A stretch of DNA of 64,000 nucleotides, from positions 40,862,117-40,926,116 of the forward strand of contig CM054113.1 of NCBI GenBank assembly GCA_028673005.1, given 5' to 3'. Both the position numbers and the translations under genes were made by a program. The notes below the pieces were generated by a model. The model was not told the origin of the DNA. It saw nothing but the letters and a program-made list of their open reading frames with translations, and did no database searches. This DNA is from Tanypteryx hageni (lineage: Eukaryota > Arthropoda > Insecta > Odonata > Petaluridae). Below are positions 18,172 to 27,957 of this stretch, piece by piece (positions within the stretch are counted from its first letter, which is position 1; every line of letters starts with the position of its first letter).

Positions 18172-19776
18172 AGGGGAAGGGCTTCAGCCCCCTCAACTTT
18201 AAACCCGCTCTGCGAAATATCGCTGCTCAGATCACCGCCGGCAAAAAAGGTACAACATAGGACGATTCCTCCTAGGACGAACGTCGATACATCATTACCC
18301 AGTAATATCAAACACATCCTCTTCGGAAAAGATTTTAAGATTGACGCCGGTCCAAACGACCGGAAAATTGACTCCCAATATCTGACTTCGAAAGACCGGC
18401 TAGTAATTCTTGACAGCACACCAAGCCAAGGGAAACCAACTGACGAAGGCCTTTTCAAGGGCCAAAACAACAACGATAACTCCCAACTAGCCCCTATCCA
18501 AGAGGATGCTGATACACGAGCTAGAAAGTCCATTGGCACGGGCACCTTTCAACAGCCAAAGAAGAAGCGGAAGACAAAATTTAAGCCATACTTCACCGCT
18601 GCCGAGACTATTGCCGTCCAACACTAAACGGTAGAAACCAACAACCGCTACGACCCGCTCCTCAGAGACGCTAATACAGACGTCACTCCGGGGCCTGCTT
18701 CTAGCTCCCCTCCCGCCGAGCCATCCCAGACAAGTCTACCTAAGCCGCCAGCAATTCTATTATATGAATTGGCAGACTTCCGGAAATTTATAACAGGCGT
18801 CATGAGTGTCATAAAGGACCACTCTTTCCAAGTGACATCACGTAGGCAATATACCAGGCTACAGCTAACCAATATAGAAGACCACAAAAGTGTGCAGACT
18901 ATGTTAAGAGAAGAACAAGCACAGTTCTCCACCTGGGGAACCAAAGAGGAAAAAACCCTTAGCTTTACCATAAGAGGGCTTTATACAATAATGGAAGAAT
19001 CTTATCTCAAGGAAATTCTGGAGGACATGAAGGTTCCAGTCTTACGCACTCGTCAGATTCGCCGAGCTTACAAATCACCCCTAGGGACATTCGTAGTATC
19101 AACCCTCGCCACAGCCCAAGGATGGGACCCAAAAGATTTCCTCCGATGGACTTCCATCGGGAATTTTTGAGTCCACATTCTACGATACCGACATGAAGAA
19201 CCACAGATGTGCTTCCAATGCAATCGTTTCGGACATTCATCAACGTTCTGCCCAGTGGCACCTCGATGCTATAACTGTGGCGGCCTCCACCTGAAGAAAA
19301 CCTGCCCGAAGAAAAAGGAGGATGGTCCTGCCACATGCTGTAACTGTGGAGGCCCACATCCCGCCTTCTATAAGACCTGCCCGGTATACCAACGAGAGGC
19401 AAGGAAATGGTTTGGATCGCTGGAAACCTCTCAGCCCCAGCTGGCACCCCCTGCCTATGTACCGGAACCAGCTCCAAGAGGCAACGCCTGGGGCAGCAAA
19501 AGAAAGAACGCAGCACATCCACACCAAAATTCGGACTTCCCACCACTCCTGCCTCCCGCAGCCACAAACGGCGAGACGATACAGGAACCCAACGTCACCC
19601 TTCGCCACAGACAGATACCACCTCAACCTGAACCAACTACAGATAATCCATCTTTCCTCCCGTCAACGGATTCGGCCCTAACCTCCCTCCTTACATCAGT
19701 CCTGCAGAAACAAATCGCGGCCCTTGGACAAGTGCTTGCCCAACTGTCCGGCCAAATACTGACTATGCATGGATAA
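18172..19776 (+). pseudogene. Jockey-type ORF1 (gag) with three zinc knuckles
   Basis: One frame runs from 18172 to 19776 with in-frame stops at 18625-18627 and 19168-19170. The C-terminal part has three knuckles, CX2CX4HX4C, CX2CX3HX4C and CX2CX3HX6C, ending HPAFYKTCPVY. That is the arrangement of Jockey-clade gag proteins, which bind element RNA. A basic KKKRKTKFK patch lies near 18560. No clear start Met. Both stops are shared with unit 2, so it was dead before the duplication. Overlapping antisense frames are shadows. Confidence 0.85.
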
Positions 19777-20098
19777 GAACACCCAGCTCTCCGGAATAGT
19801 CCTTATCACCTGGAACTGCAACGGTGGTATAAGAACAAAAACACCTGAACTGCTAGCTTTCCTCCAGGGAAACAACGTCGCAGTAGCTCTTATACACGAA
19901 ACACACCTTAAGCCATCTTGGAAATGGGCGTCACCCGGATTCAAGGTATTTCGAACAGACAGGGAGGGCAGACTAGGAGGAGGAACAGCCATCCTTGTTA
20001 GAGAGGACATTTCAGCATATGAAGTAACGATTCCTCAGAAAAGACATCGGAAGCTACAGCCGCCATTCTTCATACAGCGAGTGGACCTGTCCAATTAG
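19769..20098 (+). pseudogene. Jockey-type ORF2 N-terminus (APE-like endonuclease), truncated
   Basis: The ATG overlaps the ORF1 stop by eight bases, typical of non-LTR elements. It encodes ITWNCNGGI, IHETHL and GGGTAILVRE, the first motifs of the apurinic-like endonuclease. A frameshift near 20070 moves the continuation (GPVQLASCYLPAQPL) to another frame, and the domain ends about 25 codons later. Confidence 0.85.
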
Positions 20099-20194
20099 CA
20101 TCCTGCTACCTCCCAGCCCAACCACTGAAAGCTTAACCGCACAGTAGTGGAAAGCTCTCACTTAGGCAAATTCATACAGCTGACGGGATCTCAT

Positions 20195-20245
20195 TTCATC
20201 TCCTGAAGATGCAGACTGCAATGTATGCGAAACGTCGAGAGCCAG
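20195..20245 (+). ncRNA. Hammerhead-ribozyme-like motif in PLE
   Basis: CTGAAGA (20203-20209) matches the CUGANGA core. A stem GCAGAC/GTATGC (one mismatch) follows, then GAAA (20229-20232) and the GTC cleavage triplet (20234-20236). TCTC before and GAGA after could form stem I. Stem III would be minimal. PLEs are known to carry hammerhead motifs in their pLTRs. One extra U lies between core and stem II, so activity is uncertain. Confidence 0.6.
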
Positions 20246-20664
20246 AAATGCCGCCAACGCAGCGAAACCCAAAAACCTCCACCAGCATTCAGCAACGCTG
20301 CGAAAGCCTTCAACTCAAATTGATATCCCTCTACGGGGAGAACATCCAGAGGAATTGAAGGAGATTCGAGCGTCTCCACAAACAGAAGTGCAAGCTTTTG
20401 TCATCACTCGCCTTTTTCAACAAGCCAAGCACTCCTGCGTAAACGCATACGCTCCACGAGTTACGCGCTTCTCCAATGCGCTCATAATCTCTATCATCAC
20501 CACCTAGAGCTCGCCTCCGTTATGTCTCACGAAGACTGAGAACAAAGCGACCATATCACCACCACCTCAACAAAACCCAGTGGTCTTTCAAGGATAAGCA
20601 GGTTAAGAAATTTAAAAATCTCCATAAGAATCAACATCCAGATCGGACGCCGAGCCACGACTAG
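20246..20664 (+). pseudogene. PLE 5' region and N-terminal RT remnant
   Basis: Starts with the conserved pLTR block CCAGAAATGCCGCCAACGCA, shared with the right end at 25122. It then reads through stops and frameshifts as an N-terminal PLE domain (ERLHKQKCKLL, FKDKQVKKFKNL). Not functional. Confidence 0.6.
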
Positions 20665-21407
20665 ATGATTTACAACCTAACGGACATCAATTTCTCCGAT
20701 GCAGCAAAATCAGTCTTAGCGAAAGGTCTGAACATCGCTATTGCTCCCAACAAAATACCTAATGAAGAAATTGTCTGGGAGTGGAAGCGGCCATCCGAAA
20801 TCTGAATTCTGAATTCTGAATCTGAGGTGGCGCGTATTATTCTTAAGCAAGACCACCATCCTCCAACATCTCAACAGCCGAAAGACAGGCCATCAAAGTT
20901 TTGAAAAACAACAAAAGCATCTTGATTTTACAGGCAGATAAGCGAAACGCCACCTTAATCATCTCCTCGGAGGATTACGACGAGAAGATCCGCAATCTGC
21001 TGGACGATCCAACTTACTCCACACTCAAAGGCGACCCGACGATGAAAACCGAAAGGAAAAACATAGAGCTGATTAAGAAACCCTCTATACATATATAAAC
21101 CAAAGTAACCTACCGTCGTCATCATCCAGGCCTACACGACTATATGGGTTACCAAAAATACACAAGAACGACGTTCCTCTGAGACACATCGTCCGCGCCA
21201 TCGGCTCCCCACCATATCGGGCTGTCGAAATACTTCGCACGCAGCTTACAGACGTACGTAGGCGGAACGGAATCGCACGTGAAGAATTCAGCACATTTTA
21301 TAGAAAGGCAAAACGACATGAAAGTATCGGAGAACGATATTCTAGTAAGCTTTGACGTGATCTCACTCTTCACTAAGGTTCCCATAAAGGACACCGAGCC
21401 ATGAAAA
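20665..21407 (+). pseudogene. PLE RT front half, tandem copy a
   Basis: Encodes LTDINFSDAAKSVLAKGLN, an ADKRNATLIISS segment and, frameshifted, the region ending FDVISLFTKVP. It is a diverged direct duplicate of 21408 onward with more damage, including a lost stretch near 20805 and several stops. Confidence 0.8.
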
Positions 21408-22393
21408 GGCGATTTACATCCTAACGGACGTCAATTTCTCCGATGCAGCAAAATCAGTCTTAGCGAAAGGTCTGAACTTCGCTATCGCTCCCAACAAAAT
21501 ACCTAAGGAAGAAATTGTCGTGGGAGTGGAAGCGGCCATCCGAAATCTGAAATCGAACCAAGCAGAAGAAATGCGCCAAGAGGTGGCGCATATTATTCGT
21601 AAAGCAAGACCGCCATCCTCCAACATCTCAACAGCCGAAAGTCAGGCCATCACAGATTTGAAAAACAAGAAAAGTATCGTGATTTTATCGTCTGATAAGG
21701 GAAACGCCACCGTAATCATCTCCAAGGAGGACCAGGACGAGAAGATCCGCAATCTGCTGGACAATCCAACTTACTCCACACTAAAAGGCGACCCGACGAT
21801 GAAAACCGAAAGGAAAATCCGAGAGTTGATTTAGAAATCCTCAATACCTATTTAAGACCAACGGAATTTACTGCCGTCATCATCCAGGCCTCCACAACTG
21901 TTTGGGTTACCAAAAATACACAAGAACGACGTTCCTCTGAGACCCATCGTCAGCGCCATCGGCTCCCCAACACATCGGCTGTCAAAATACTTCGCACGCA
22001 GCTTACAGACGTACGTAGGCGGAACGGAATCGCACGTGAAGAATTCAGCACATTTCATAGAAAGGCTAAACGACATGAAAGTTTCGGAGAACGATATTCT
22101 TGTAAGCTTTGACGTGACCTCACTCTTCACTAAGGTTCCTATAAAGGACTCCATCGAAATCTTGAAGGAGCTTATACATCATGGACTGACGGTAGACTAT
22201 CCGTAGTTAACAGAATTCTGCCTCACCAACAACTACTTCCTGTGGAACGGACAGTTTTACGACCAGAAGGAGGGAGCAGATATGGGCTGTCCTCTCTCCC
22301 CCGTCATAGCCAATCTATATATGGAGCATTTCTAGTCTAAGGCGCTAGTATCATGTGGTCCTCAACCTTCATGCTGGCTGCGTTACGTGGATG
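21408..22393 (+). pseudogene. PLE RT, tandem copy b up to the catalytic box
   Basis: RT motifs in order: SSDKGNATVIIS, GLPKIHKNDVPLRPIVSA (21899 on), FDVTSLFTKVP (near 22110), GADMGCPLSPVIANLYMEHF (near 22276) and CWLRYVD (near 22374), where an insertion splits the catalytic YVDD. Stops at 21832, 22204 and 22333; the last is absent from unit 2. Palm order and PKIHK mark it as Penelope-like. Confidence 0.9.
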
Positions 22394-24042
22394 CAGGGGT
22401 ATGAAACTCTTATGGGAGAATAGATTCCCAGCTTTTACACGTAGTTCACCATGCTAAGGTGTCCGCGATAGGCGCTGCAGTCGCAGTCGGCTCTCTCTCT
22501 CACTCATTTTCAACCTCTATTTCTCTCTCTCTCTCTCTACCGCATCACCACAGCGCCACACGTTCCTTGTGTCTCGTAACGGAACAGCGGCCATTTTTCT
22601 TGAAAAAAGTTGGCCATTGCTTATTGAGAGGTTGTCAGTTACTCTGATTTTGTCAAGTAGATATATAGTAGATATGCATTCATCACTGTTTAAGAAAACG
22701 TGACGGAATGATTTTGTTCTGATGTCCAATCAACAGGTAAATCTTAAAAATATCATATATTTTTGAAAAAAAGATTAACGAAATAGTTCTACGAATAGTT
22801 ATGTGAATTCGTTTTGTGAGAATGCTTTTATATTTTCTTAACAGATACCTCCAATGGATATATCTTCTAGGAAGGAAGGAAAGAAATTTCTCTCTTTTGT
22901 TGGTGTACGAGAAGCATTTTGAGAGGAAATATTTCTCATTTTCAGGTGTTAAGCCTCGCTTACTTCCACTAGCTGTGTCGTCCATTGCCCAGGCCGTGAA
23001 TATGGTTCGTGTCAGTTCACAAAATAAGCAGTAATTTTCTGTATAAAACTTCTCGCGGTTATCAGTAGATTATAGTGAGTTTTATAAGTTAAACTGCAAC
23101 AGAGACGCCAGAGGATAGAATTGTGCTTGTAATAGAATGAAATAAGTGTACCATAGCGATGTCTCATTGTTTTAATTTGAAATATTTTGAATTTACAGAA
23201 ATTGTTAACTTGAATATTTCTTGTTTCTCATTATGCATTTGTTTATAATCCTAGACATAATTCTTCTTTGTTTCAAAACATTTAGAAATATGTATATATT
23301 TTTCGATCGAGAAATTGAAATCTCTATATCAAAAGTTTTCCTTATTATATGATGAATACATATAGATCTTAAATGGTCTAACTGTAACTGCTGTGAACAC
23401 GTAAACGTCAGCAAATACAACTGTGCTTGGAATAAATTATAGATAAAGTGCACATTTTCTAGTGCAATGTGATGTGTTTAATTTTACAAATGGTAATGTG
23501 ATCATCATAGAAACATTGTTTATGGGCCGTAAGCGCATTTGCCTTATTTTACATTTATTGCAACATTTGAAGCATGCCCATTGCCTCCTGCATCAATTTC
23601 ATTAGGTTTAGCATGTTTAATGATTGACATTCTTAGAAATTCATTTTCGCTCTTTTTACAGGTGCAACAGAAAGAGAATGTGTTCCAGGGCCGAAGAAAT
23701 CACTTTACAAATAGATTTTTGCTTGATCCACAAATTCATTCATGACGTGAAAGTTTGACGTTTTTCGTCGTCCACGTGAATTTCCTTTAAATACGTTTCA
23801 TGCATAAAAGGTATTAACGTTATAAAATTCTGTTACAATAATTCATTTTTATATCTTGATTGTATAATATTTATGTAAAAATACCTCACTGTTATGTAAT
23901 TTGATAATGACTTTGTACTCTCGTAATGTGTGATATATGGTAATAAGTTTGATTTCTTATATGCAATTTTTTCATTTAAGTCCATTTAATCTGTTAAATT
24001 TCTGTTAAGTTTCCGGTCTTTCCGTAGGGGTACTAGTCTTTG
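22394..24042. mobile_element. hAT-like non-autonomous insertion in PLE RT
   Basis: CGTGGATG before (22386-22393) and CGTGAATG after (24043-24050) form an eight-base duplication with one difference. Removing the insert restores the RT reading RYVDDTFVIWP. The insert begins CAGGGGTATGAAACTC, a typical hAT tip, and ends in TG, but the right end is not a clean inverted copy. Inside are (TC)n runs at 22493-22540 and AT-rich DNA, no transposase. The hAT label rests on 8-bp TSD and left tip. Confidence 0.65.
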
Positions 24043-24310
24043 CGTGAATGACACATTCGTCATTTGGCCCCATGGGACAAATAAACTTCATGAGTTCCAC
24101 CGTCAACTCAACCAAGTCCACCCGGCCATCCAGTTCACCATGGAAGTCGAAGAGAACGGCACCCTACCATTTATCGACGTCATGGTGAAGAAGAGACCTG
24201 ACGGAAGCCTTGGACACAGCGTATTTCGGAAAAAACGCATACTGACCGTTACCTGCATGCTGCCTCTCATCACCATCCTCAGCAGAAGGCATCAAAAATC
24301 AAGACCCTGA
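24043..24310 (+). pseudogene. PLE RT C-terminal part
   Basis: Resumes the RT right after the split catalytic box: DTFVIWPHGTNKLHEFHRQL, GTLPFIDVMVKKRPDG and VFRKK. Near 24230 a frameshift removes the continuing frame, in which THTDRYLHAASHHHPQQK, a strong PLE signature, can still be read into the GIY-YIG frame. Confidence 0.88.
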
Positions 24311-24984
24311 TGCACCGAAAAAAGACGGTCTCCGATCCCGAGTCGCTAAAAGACGAAGAAGAGCATATAAGAAGGGCACTTATGAATAATGGCTACAGTC
24401 ACCCCTTCATCCGGCGGAACATAAAACCGAAGCAAAAACCTTCGGTGGAACGACCAAAGCCCACAGCCTACGCAAAAATTCCCTTCATCGCCGGGACATC
24501 AGAACGCATAGACAGGGCTCTACAAAAAGAAAATATCGTCGTCCGTTCAAACACGCTAAGAAAAATAAAAGAAGAACTTCCGTCTGCGAAAGATGCACTC
24601 GGCCCGCTAACATCTGAAGGAGTCAACAGGATTCCATGCAGCTGCGGACACGTATATGTAGGACAAACGGGACGATCCATTCGCTGGCGCTTAGGCGAAC
24701 ATAATCGGGCCATGATGAACAAGAATTGGACGGAGTCGGCCATAGCGGAGCACTTCACCTGCGGCCCGGTACATAAAAACAGGCTCGGGGAAACGAAATT
24801 GCTCGCGAAAGAAGATCGATATTTTCCGAGGTTAATTCGCGAAGCTATGAAAATCGAAAAACATCCAGTCAATTTCAACCGGGACGACGGTTTGCACATT
24901 AGCGCAACATGGAAGCGACTCTTCCAACGGAAACGTGAAAGGGAAGAAAATACGTTGGAGCAACCACCAAAGAGAAAAGGATAG
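24310..24984 (+). CDS. PLE C-terminus with GIY-YIG endonuclease, open frame
   Basis: A 224-codon uninterrupted frame. The GIY-YIG domain runs about 105-190: CSC (110-112), VYVGQT (115-120), R122, RLGEH (127-131), SAIAEH (143-148) and the EAMKIEKHP helix with Glu178. Known role in PLEs: nicking target DNA for target-primed reverse transcription. It is the tail of a longer RT-GIY-YIG protein, separated from the RT by a frameshift, so the Met is not the true start. Truncated in unit 2. Antisense frame 24468-25001 is a shadow. Confidence 0.88.
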   Translation: MHRKKTVSDPESLKDEEEHIRRALMNNGYSHPFIRRNIKPKQKPSVERPKPTAYAKIPFIAGTSERIDRALQKENIVVRSNTLRKIKEELPSAKDALGPLTSEGVNRIPCSCGHVYVGQTGRSIRWRLGEHNRAMMNKNWTESAIAEHFTCGPVHKNRLGETKLLAKEDRYFPRLIREAMKIEKHPVNFNRDDGLHISATWKRLFQRKREREENTLEQPPKRKG

Positions 24985-25165
24985 CAACTCGAATGATCCA
25001 ATCAGCGATGGACAACGGTTAAACTAGGAAGGCCGAGTGGATATAAAAGCAGATCCCTACAATCTGATCTCACTTCGTCTCCTCAAGATGCAGACTGCAA
25101 TGTCTGCGAAACGTCTAGAGCCAGAAATGCCGCCAACGCAGGGAAACCCGAAAACCTCCACCAGC
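24985..25165 (+). promoter_or_regulatory. Right PLE pLTR with TATA box and hammerhead-like motif
   Basis: TATAAAA at 25042-25048 is followed about 35 bases later by a hammerhead-like fold: CTCAAGA (25082-25088, one core base changed from CTGAAGA), a perfect stem GCAGAC/GTCTGC (25090-25095 and 25102-25107), GAAA (25108-25111) and CGTC. It ends with the block shared with 20246. The core change predicts loss of cleavage here. The element ends at the right target-site duplication. Confidence 0.65.
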
Positions 25166-25180
25166 ATTCATAAGTATTCT
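25166..25180. repeat. Target-site duplication, right, of PLE nest
   Basis: Exact repeat of 17052-17066. Missing from unit 2 because of the 1,073-bp deletion. Confidence 0.85.
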
Positions 25181-26386
25181 GTTAGTAAACAGAAAGAAAA
25201 TAATAAATGTATAATTTCTTCATACAAGAAAAAGGCTTTAGCCTGTTAATTATGACTGAAGCAATTTCGAGTGTTTTAGCAATTTTGGTCATCTTTGCTG
25301 ACAACATAATTATTTTGTGTGGATGTGATTTTGATAGGATCTTTACTGAAAAACATCGTCTTTATTTCAAAATCTTCTGTATAATACCTGTCTATTTATT
25401 TTTTATATACTATATAGTTTTTTTTGTATTATCTAAGAGCTCAGGCTGATTTTTTACAGTTTGAAAGTATTACGCAAATTATCTGATGGCTGAATCTTGA
25501 ATGTTGTGCCAAGCAATAGTCGACATTGTTATAACTATCTAATAAAAAACATTCACCTTCTACATGCATCTACTTATGAGTAGGTTGTGTTGAAAAGATT
25601 TCAGCATATTCTGATGCATTAACTAGTGCATTTATTTATTTTTATTAAATTAATATCTCCGCATATATAAATTATCCCTTCATGAATAACCAAAAGTGGG
25701 TAAATGATACCAGCAAAGTGGTTAATGAACTCCCAAAAGCTGTGATGTCAAGCAACAGTTACATTTATTTGAGCCTTCTGGCAGTATAGGATGGTCGAGG
25801 GTATTTAATAACACACATAATTTTCATTATTGTGAAATTCTAAAAAAAGAACAGATAGAACACTTAGCATTGATTGTTGTGTGTTCCTTGACTAAGTGTA
25901 ATTTTAGTTAAGAATTATAATGTACTCCACTATATTCCATATACTGTCAATGCTTAAGCATCTAAATATCTTTTGTGCATTTCACAAAATTAAATTTTAA
26001 CCTTAATAAAACAGAAACGTCAACCCGAAGAAGGATTTTCACATAGATTAAACAAGTTACAAGCTGTTATACACAAAAGATAAAATCTTGTTTAATGGCA
26101 TGTCTTAATTGTACAATATTATGCATCAATGCCTTTTAAGGTTGCATTTAAATCTACTTTCAAGTCATTCCAACAAGCTCTTTTACAATAAGCATTACAT
26201 TGTTAATTGCCTGCATATAACTGTTGTGAATCAATGACCAATGTATCATCAATATTTTTATCTTGTAACTTCTGGCTGAAACTGAGTACCCAATACAGTT
26301 TCCAGTGTTTACAATATTACACTAATAAATTTGTGTTTTAATTTTGAGACTTTGTATTTGTTCAAATGTGGTGTTAAATTTCCTAC
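25181..26386. other. Displaced carrier 3' UTR and intergenic DNA
   Basis: Resumes the host sequence interrupted by the PLE. AATAAA at 25202-25207 lies only about 75 bases beyond the stop codon if the insertion is ignored, so it was probably the original polyadenylation signal. Another AATAAA at 25541. No gene is recognised in the rest. Confidence 0.55.
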
Positions 26387-26536
26387 CTTGTTATCCTCTC
26401 TTTGACAACGACAAAATGTTGCCCCTTGAAATGCTCAAGCCCTTCTACCACATCAAGGTACAAAGGACAACCAAGTAACATCAGATGGTGATAATTTTCA
26501 TGTGTAGAATATAAGTTGTGTAGTATTTGTTTTAAT
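26387..26536 (-). other. Candidate minus-strand exon, unrecognised, unit 1
   Basis: On the minus strand an open stretch reads LKQILHN, YSTHENYHHLMLLGCPLYLD and EGLEHFKGQHFVVVKERIT, then meets an AAG/GTAGGA donor. Composition looks coding. No acceptor AG is visible just upstream, and a one-base difference from unit 2 changes the frame beyond LKQ. I do not recognise the protein. Confidence 0.3.
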
Positions 26537-27645
26537 ATTTGAGAATCGTGAAAAAAAAATAATGTCGTGTTGAAGCGGAAATTTTAAAGTTATTTTGAAC
26601 TTGGTGCACATACCCAAATAAAAATCTCCATCAATATGTTGATGCGGCCGTTATAATTATTTAAAATTTAAACAAATAGATAAATATTATTTCACTACTA
26701 GATAGGGTACAACTTTAAAATTTGGCAAAAATGTGTGGTTTTAGTATCCTACTGTGAAAAAAGTATAATATTCTTGAAATTGCAAAATTTAGGGATTGGT
26801 TTACTACATTATAGTTACACAAGGAAAGAATGAAAATCGGTTAAGAGGTGAAATCTTTAGAATTAAAAATATATTTCCAATGACGAAATGTGTCTCTAAA
26901 AAATGAATGTTTTTTCAAGGTGAGTATGCAAGCACCTTTTACTATTTTACTCGGGCGACTTTAACATTGGGAGCCAGACACGCTGACCACCCCTCAGCCG
27001 AGGACGGCTGAAGTGGGGCCGTTAAGAATGACAAATCAAACGAAAAGACAGATGGGAAAGAGGTATGGTGGAGAGAGGAGGAGGAAAATAGGAAATATCT
27101 CGCCATAAAGTCACCAAAAGGAATTCTTTCAATGGTGTTTTCGGAATGGATTGGAGAAATCTTTTAAATACAAACTCGCTAGTGAGGAAAAAATGAATAA
27201 ATTTTGATTGTTCCAGAAAAAAATCTATTGCCTTTGGCATAAAAAGTCGTTAACATATGGTAAAAAGTACTGTTATGAGCGTTTTCCAAGAGATGTTTCG
27301 TGAAGTAGCAAATGGGTGACAGAAATTCAAAATATAATTCGTGTTCACTTATCCTCTTCTCAAAACTTGGTTGCTGTTTGCGGTACCACGAATGTCACCC
27401 AAGTTCTGGTACTTTCCAATACTGGACAACTTTTTTAAGTAGTCTTTAGCCTTTAGAAATATCTTGAAAAGTCAAATTAATGACACCAACTTTTATATGC
27501 ACTAAAAATTAAGCAATAAATATTAAATTAACATGATTGAGTGTAAAAATGGTTTTGGGTGAATATAAATTGTTAGACAAAGAAATAAATTTCGCTATAA
27601 AATACTTAACCGCACATAATTATTTTCAATATATAGTACATTTGG
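26537..27645. other. Intergenic DNA, end of unit 1
   Basis: AT-rich, with the inverted SINE-like piece and adjoining stem-loop near 26965-27019. No gene supported. Confidence 0.5.
26965..27000 (-). repeat. Inverted SINE-like tRNA fragment, unit 1
   Basis: Minus strand carries GGGGTGGTCAGCGTGTCTGG, one base different from the element at 11204. The B box is absent. Adjacent CCCCTCAGCCG and CGGCTGAAGTGGGG (26990-27019) form a short stem-loop. Confidence 0.5.
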
Positions 27646-27835
27646 TTCTTTTCTGTCTCTATCTCTCTCCCCCTCTACCCCGCTCTCTCCCCTTCTCCCT
27701 CTTCCTCTCCCTCCACTCTCCCACCCTCTCCACCCACTCCCCTCCCTCTCCCCTTAACCCCCCCTTCCCATCCCCCCTTCCCATCCCACTCCCTTTCCAA
27801 CGCCCTCCCCTCCCCCTCTCACGCTCTCTCTCCTC
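27646..27835. repeat. Polypyrimidine tract, unit 1
   Basis: About 190 bases almost wholly C and T on the + strand (CTCTCCCC-type), close to the unit junction. Mirror-symmetric pieces could adopt triplex DNA. Confidence 0.85.
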
Positions 27836-27957
27836 AAGCGGGTGCTGAACATTTCAAATATATTGAGCTGCTACAAATAAAACATTGGAAGGCAGTTTTG
27901 GTTTTCATTTTTGGACGTGCGACGGTCCAGGACGGTATAACTGCAACATGTCGTAGG

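Larger units (their letters stand above)
17812..20185 (+). mobile_element. Jockey-type non-LTR element, 3'-deficient, nested in PLE
   Basis: Flanked by GGATCTCAT at 17803-17811 and 20186-20194, a 9-bp target-site duplication inside the PLE left pLTR. It begins with a CGATCGATC-rich stretch and a GC-richer 5' leader, then gag-like ORF1 and the first part of ORF2 (endonuclease). ORF2 stops early and the rest of the endonuclease, the RT and any poly-A are missing. That is the reverse of the usual 5' truncation, so an internal deletion reaching nearly to the 3' end, or a short non-autonomous derivative, is likely. Confidence 0.8.
17067..25165 (+). mobile_element. Penelope-like element nest in carrier 3' UTR, unit 1
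   Basis: One insertion of 8,099 bp between perfect 15-bp direct repeats. Order: inverted 5' fragment (17067-17138), 5'-truncated tail with GIY-YIG and left pLTR (17139-17811), Jockey-type insertion (17812-20185), 5' region with hammerhead-like motif (20186-20664), two tandem copies of the RT front half (20665-22393), hAT-like insertion (22394-24042), RT end plus GIY-YIG (24043-24984), right pLTR (24985-25165). A partial upstream copy plus a fuller downstream copy, with an inverted left tip, is the known integration habit of PLEs. Stops and frameshifts make the RT inactive. Confidence 0.9.

Noticed and set aside
19007..19567. 186-codon antisense frame over gag, and similar antisense frames over the GIY-YIG regions
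   Set aside because: Shadows of the sense coding sequences, whose zinc-knuckle and nuclease motifs are clear on the + strand.
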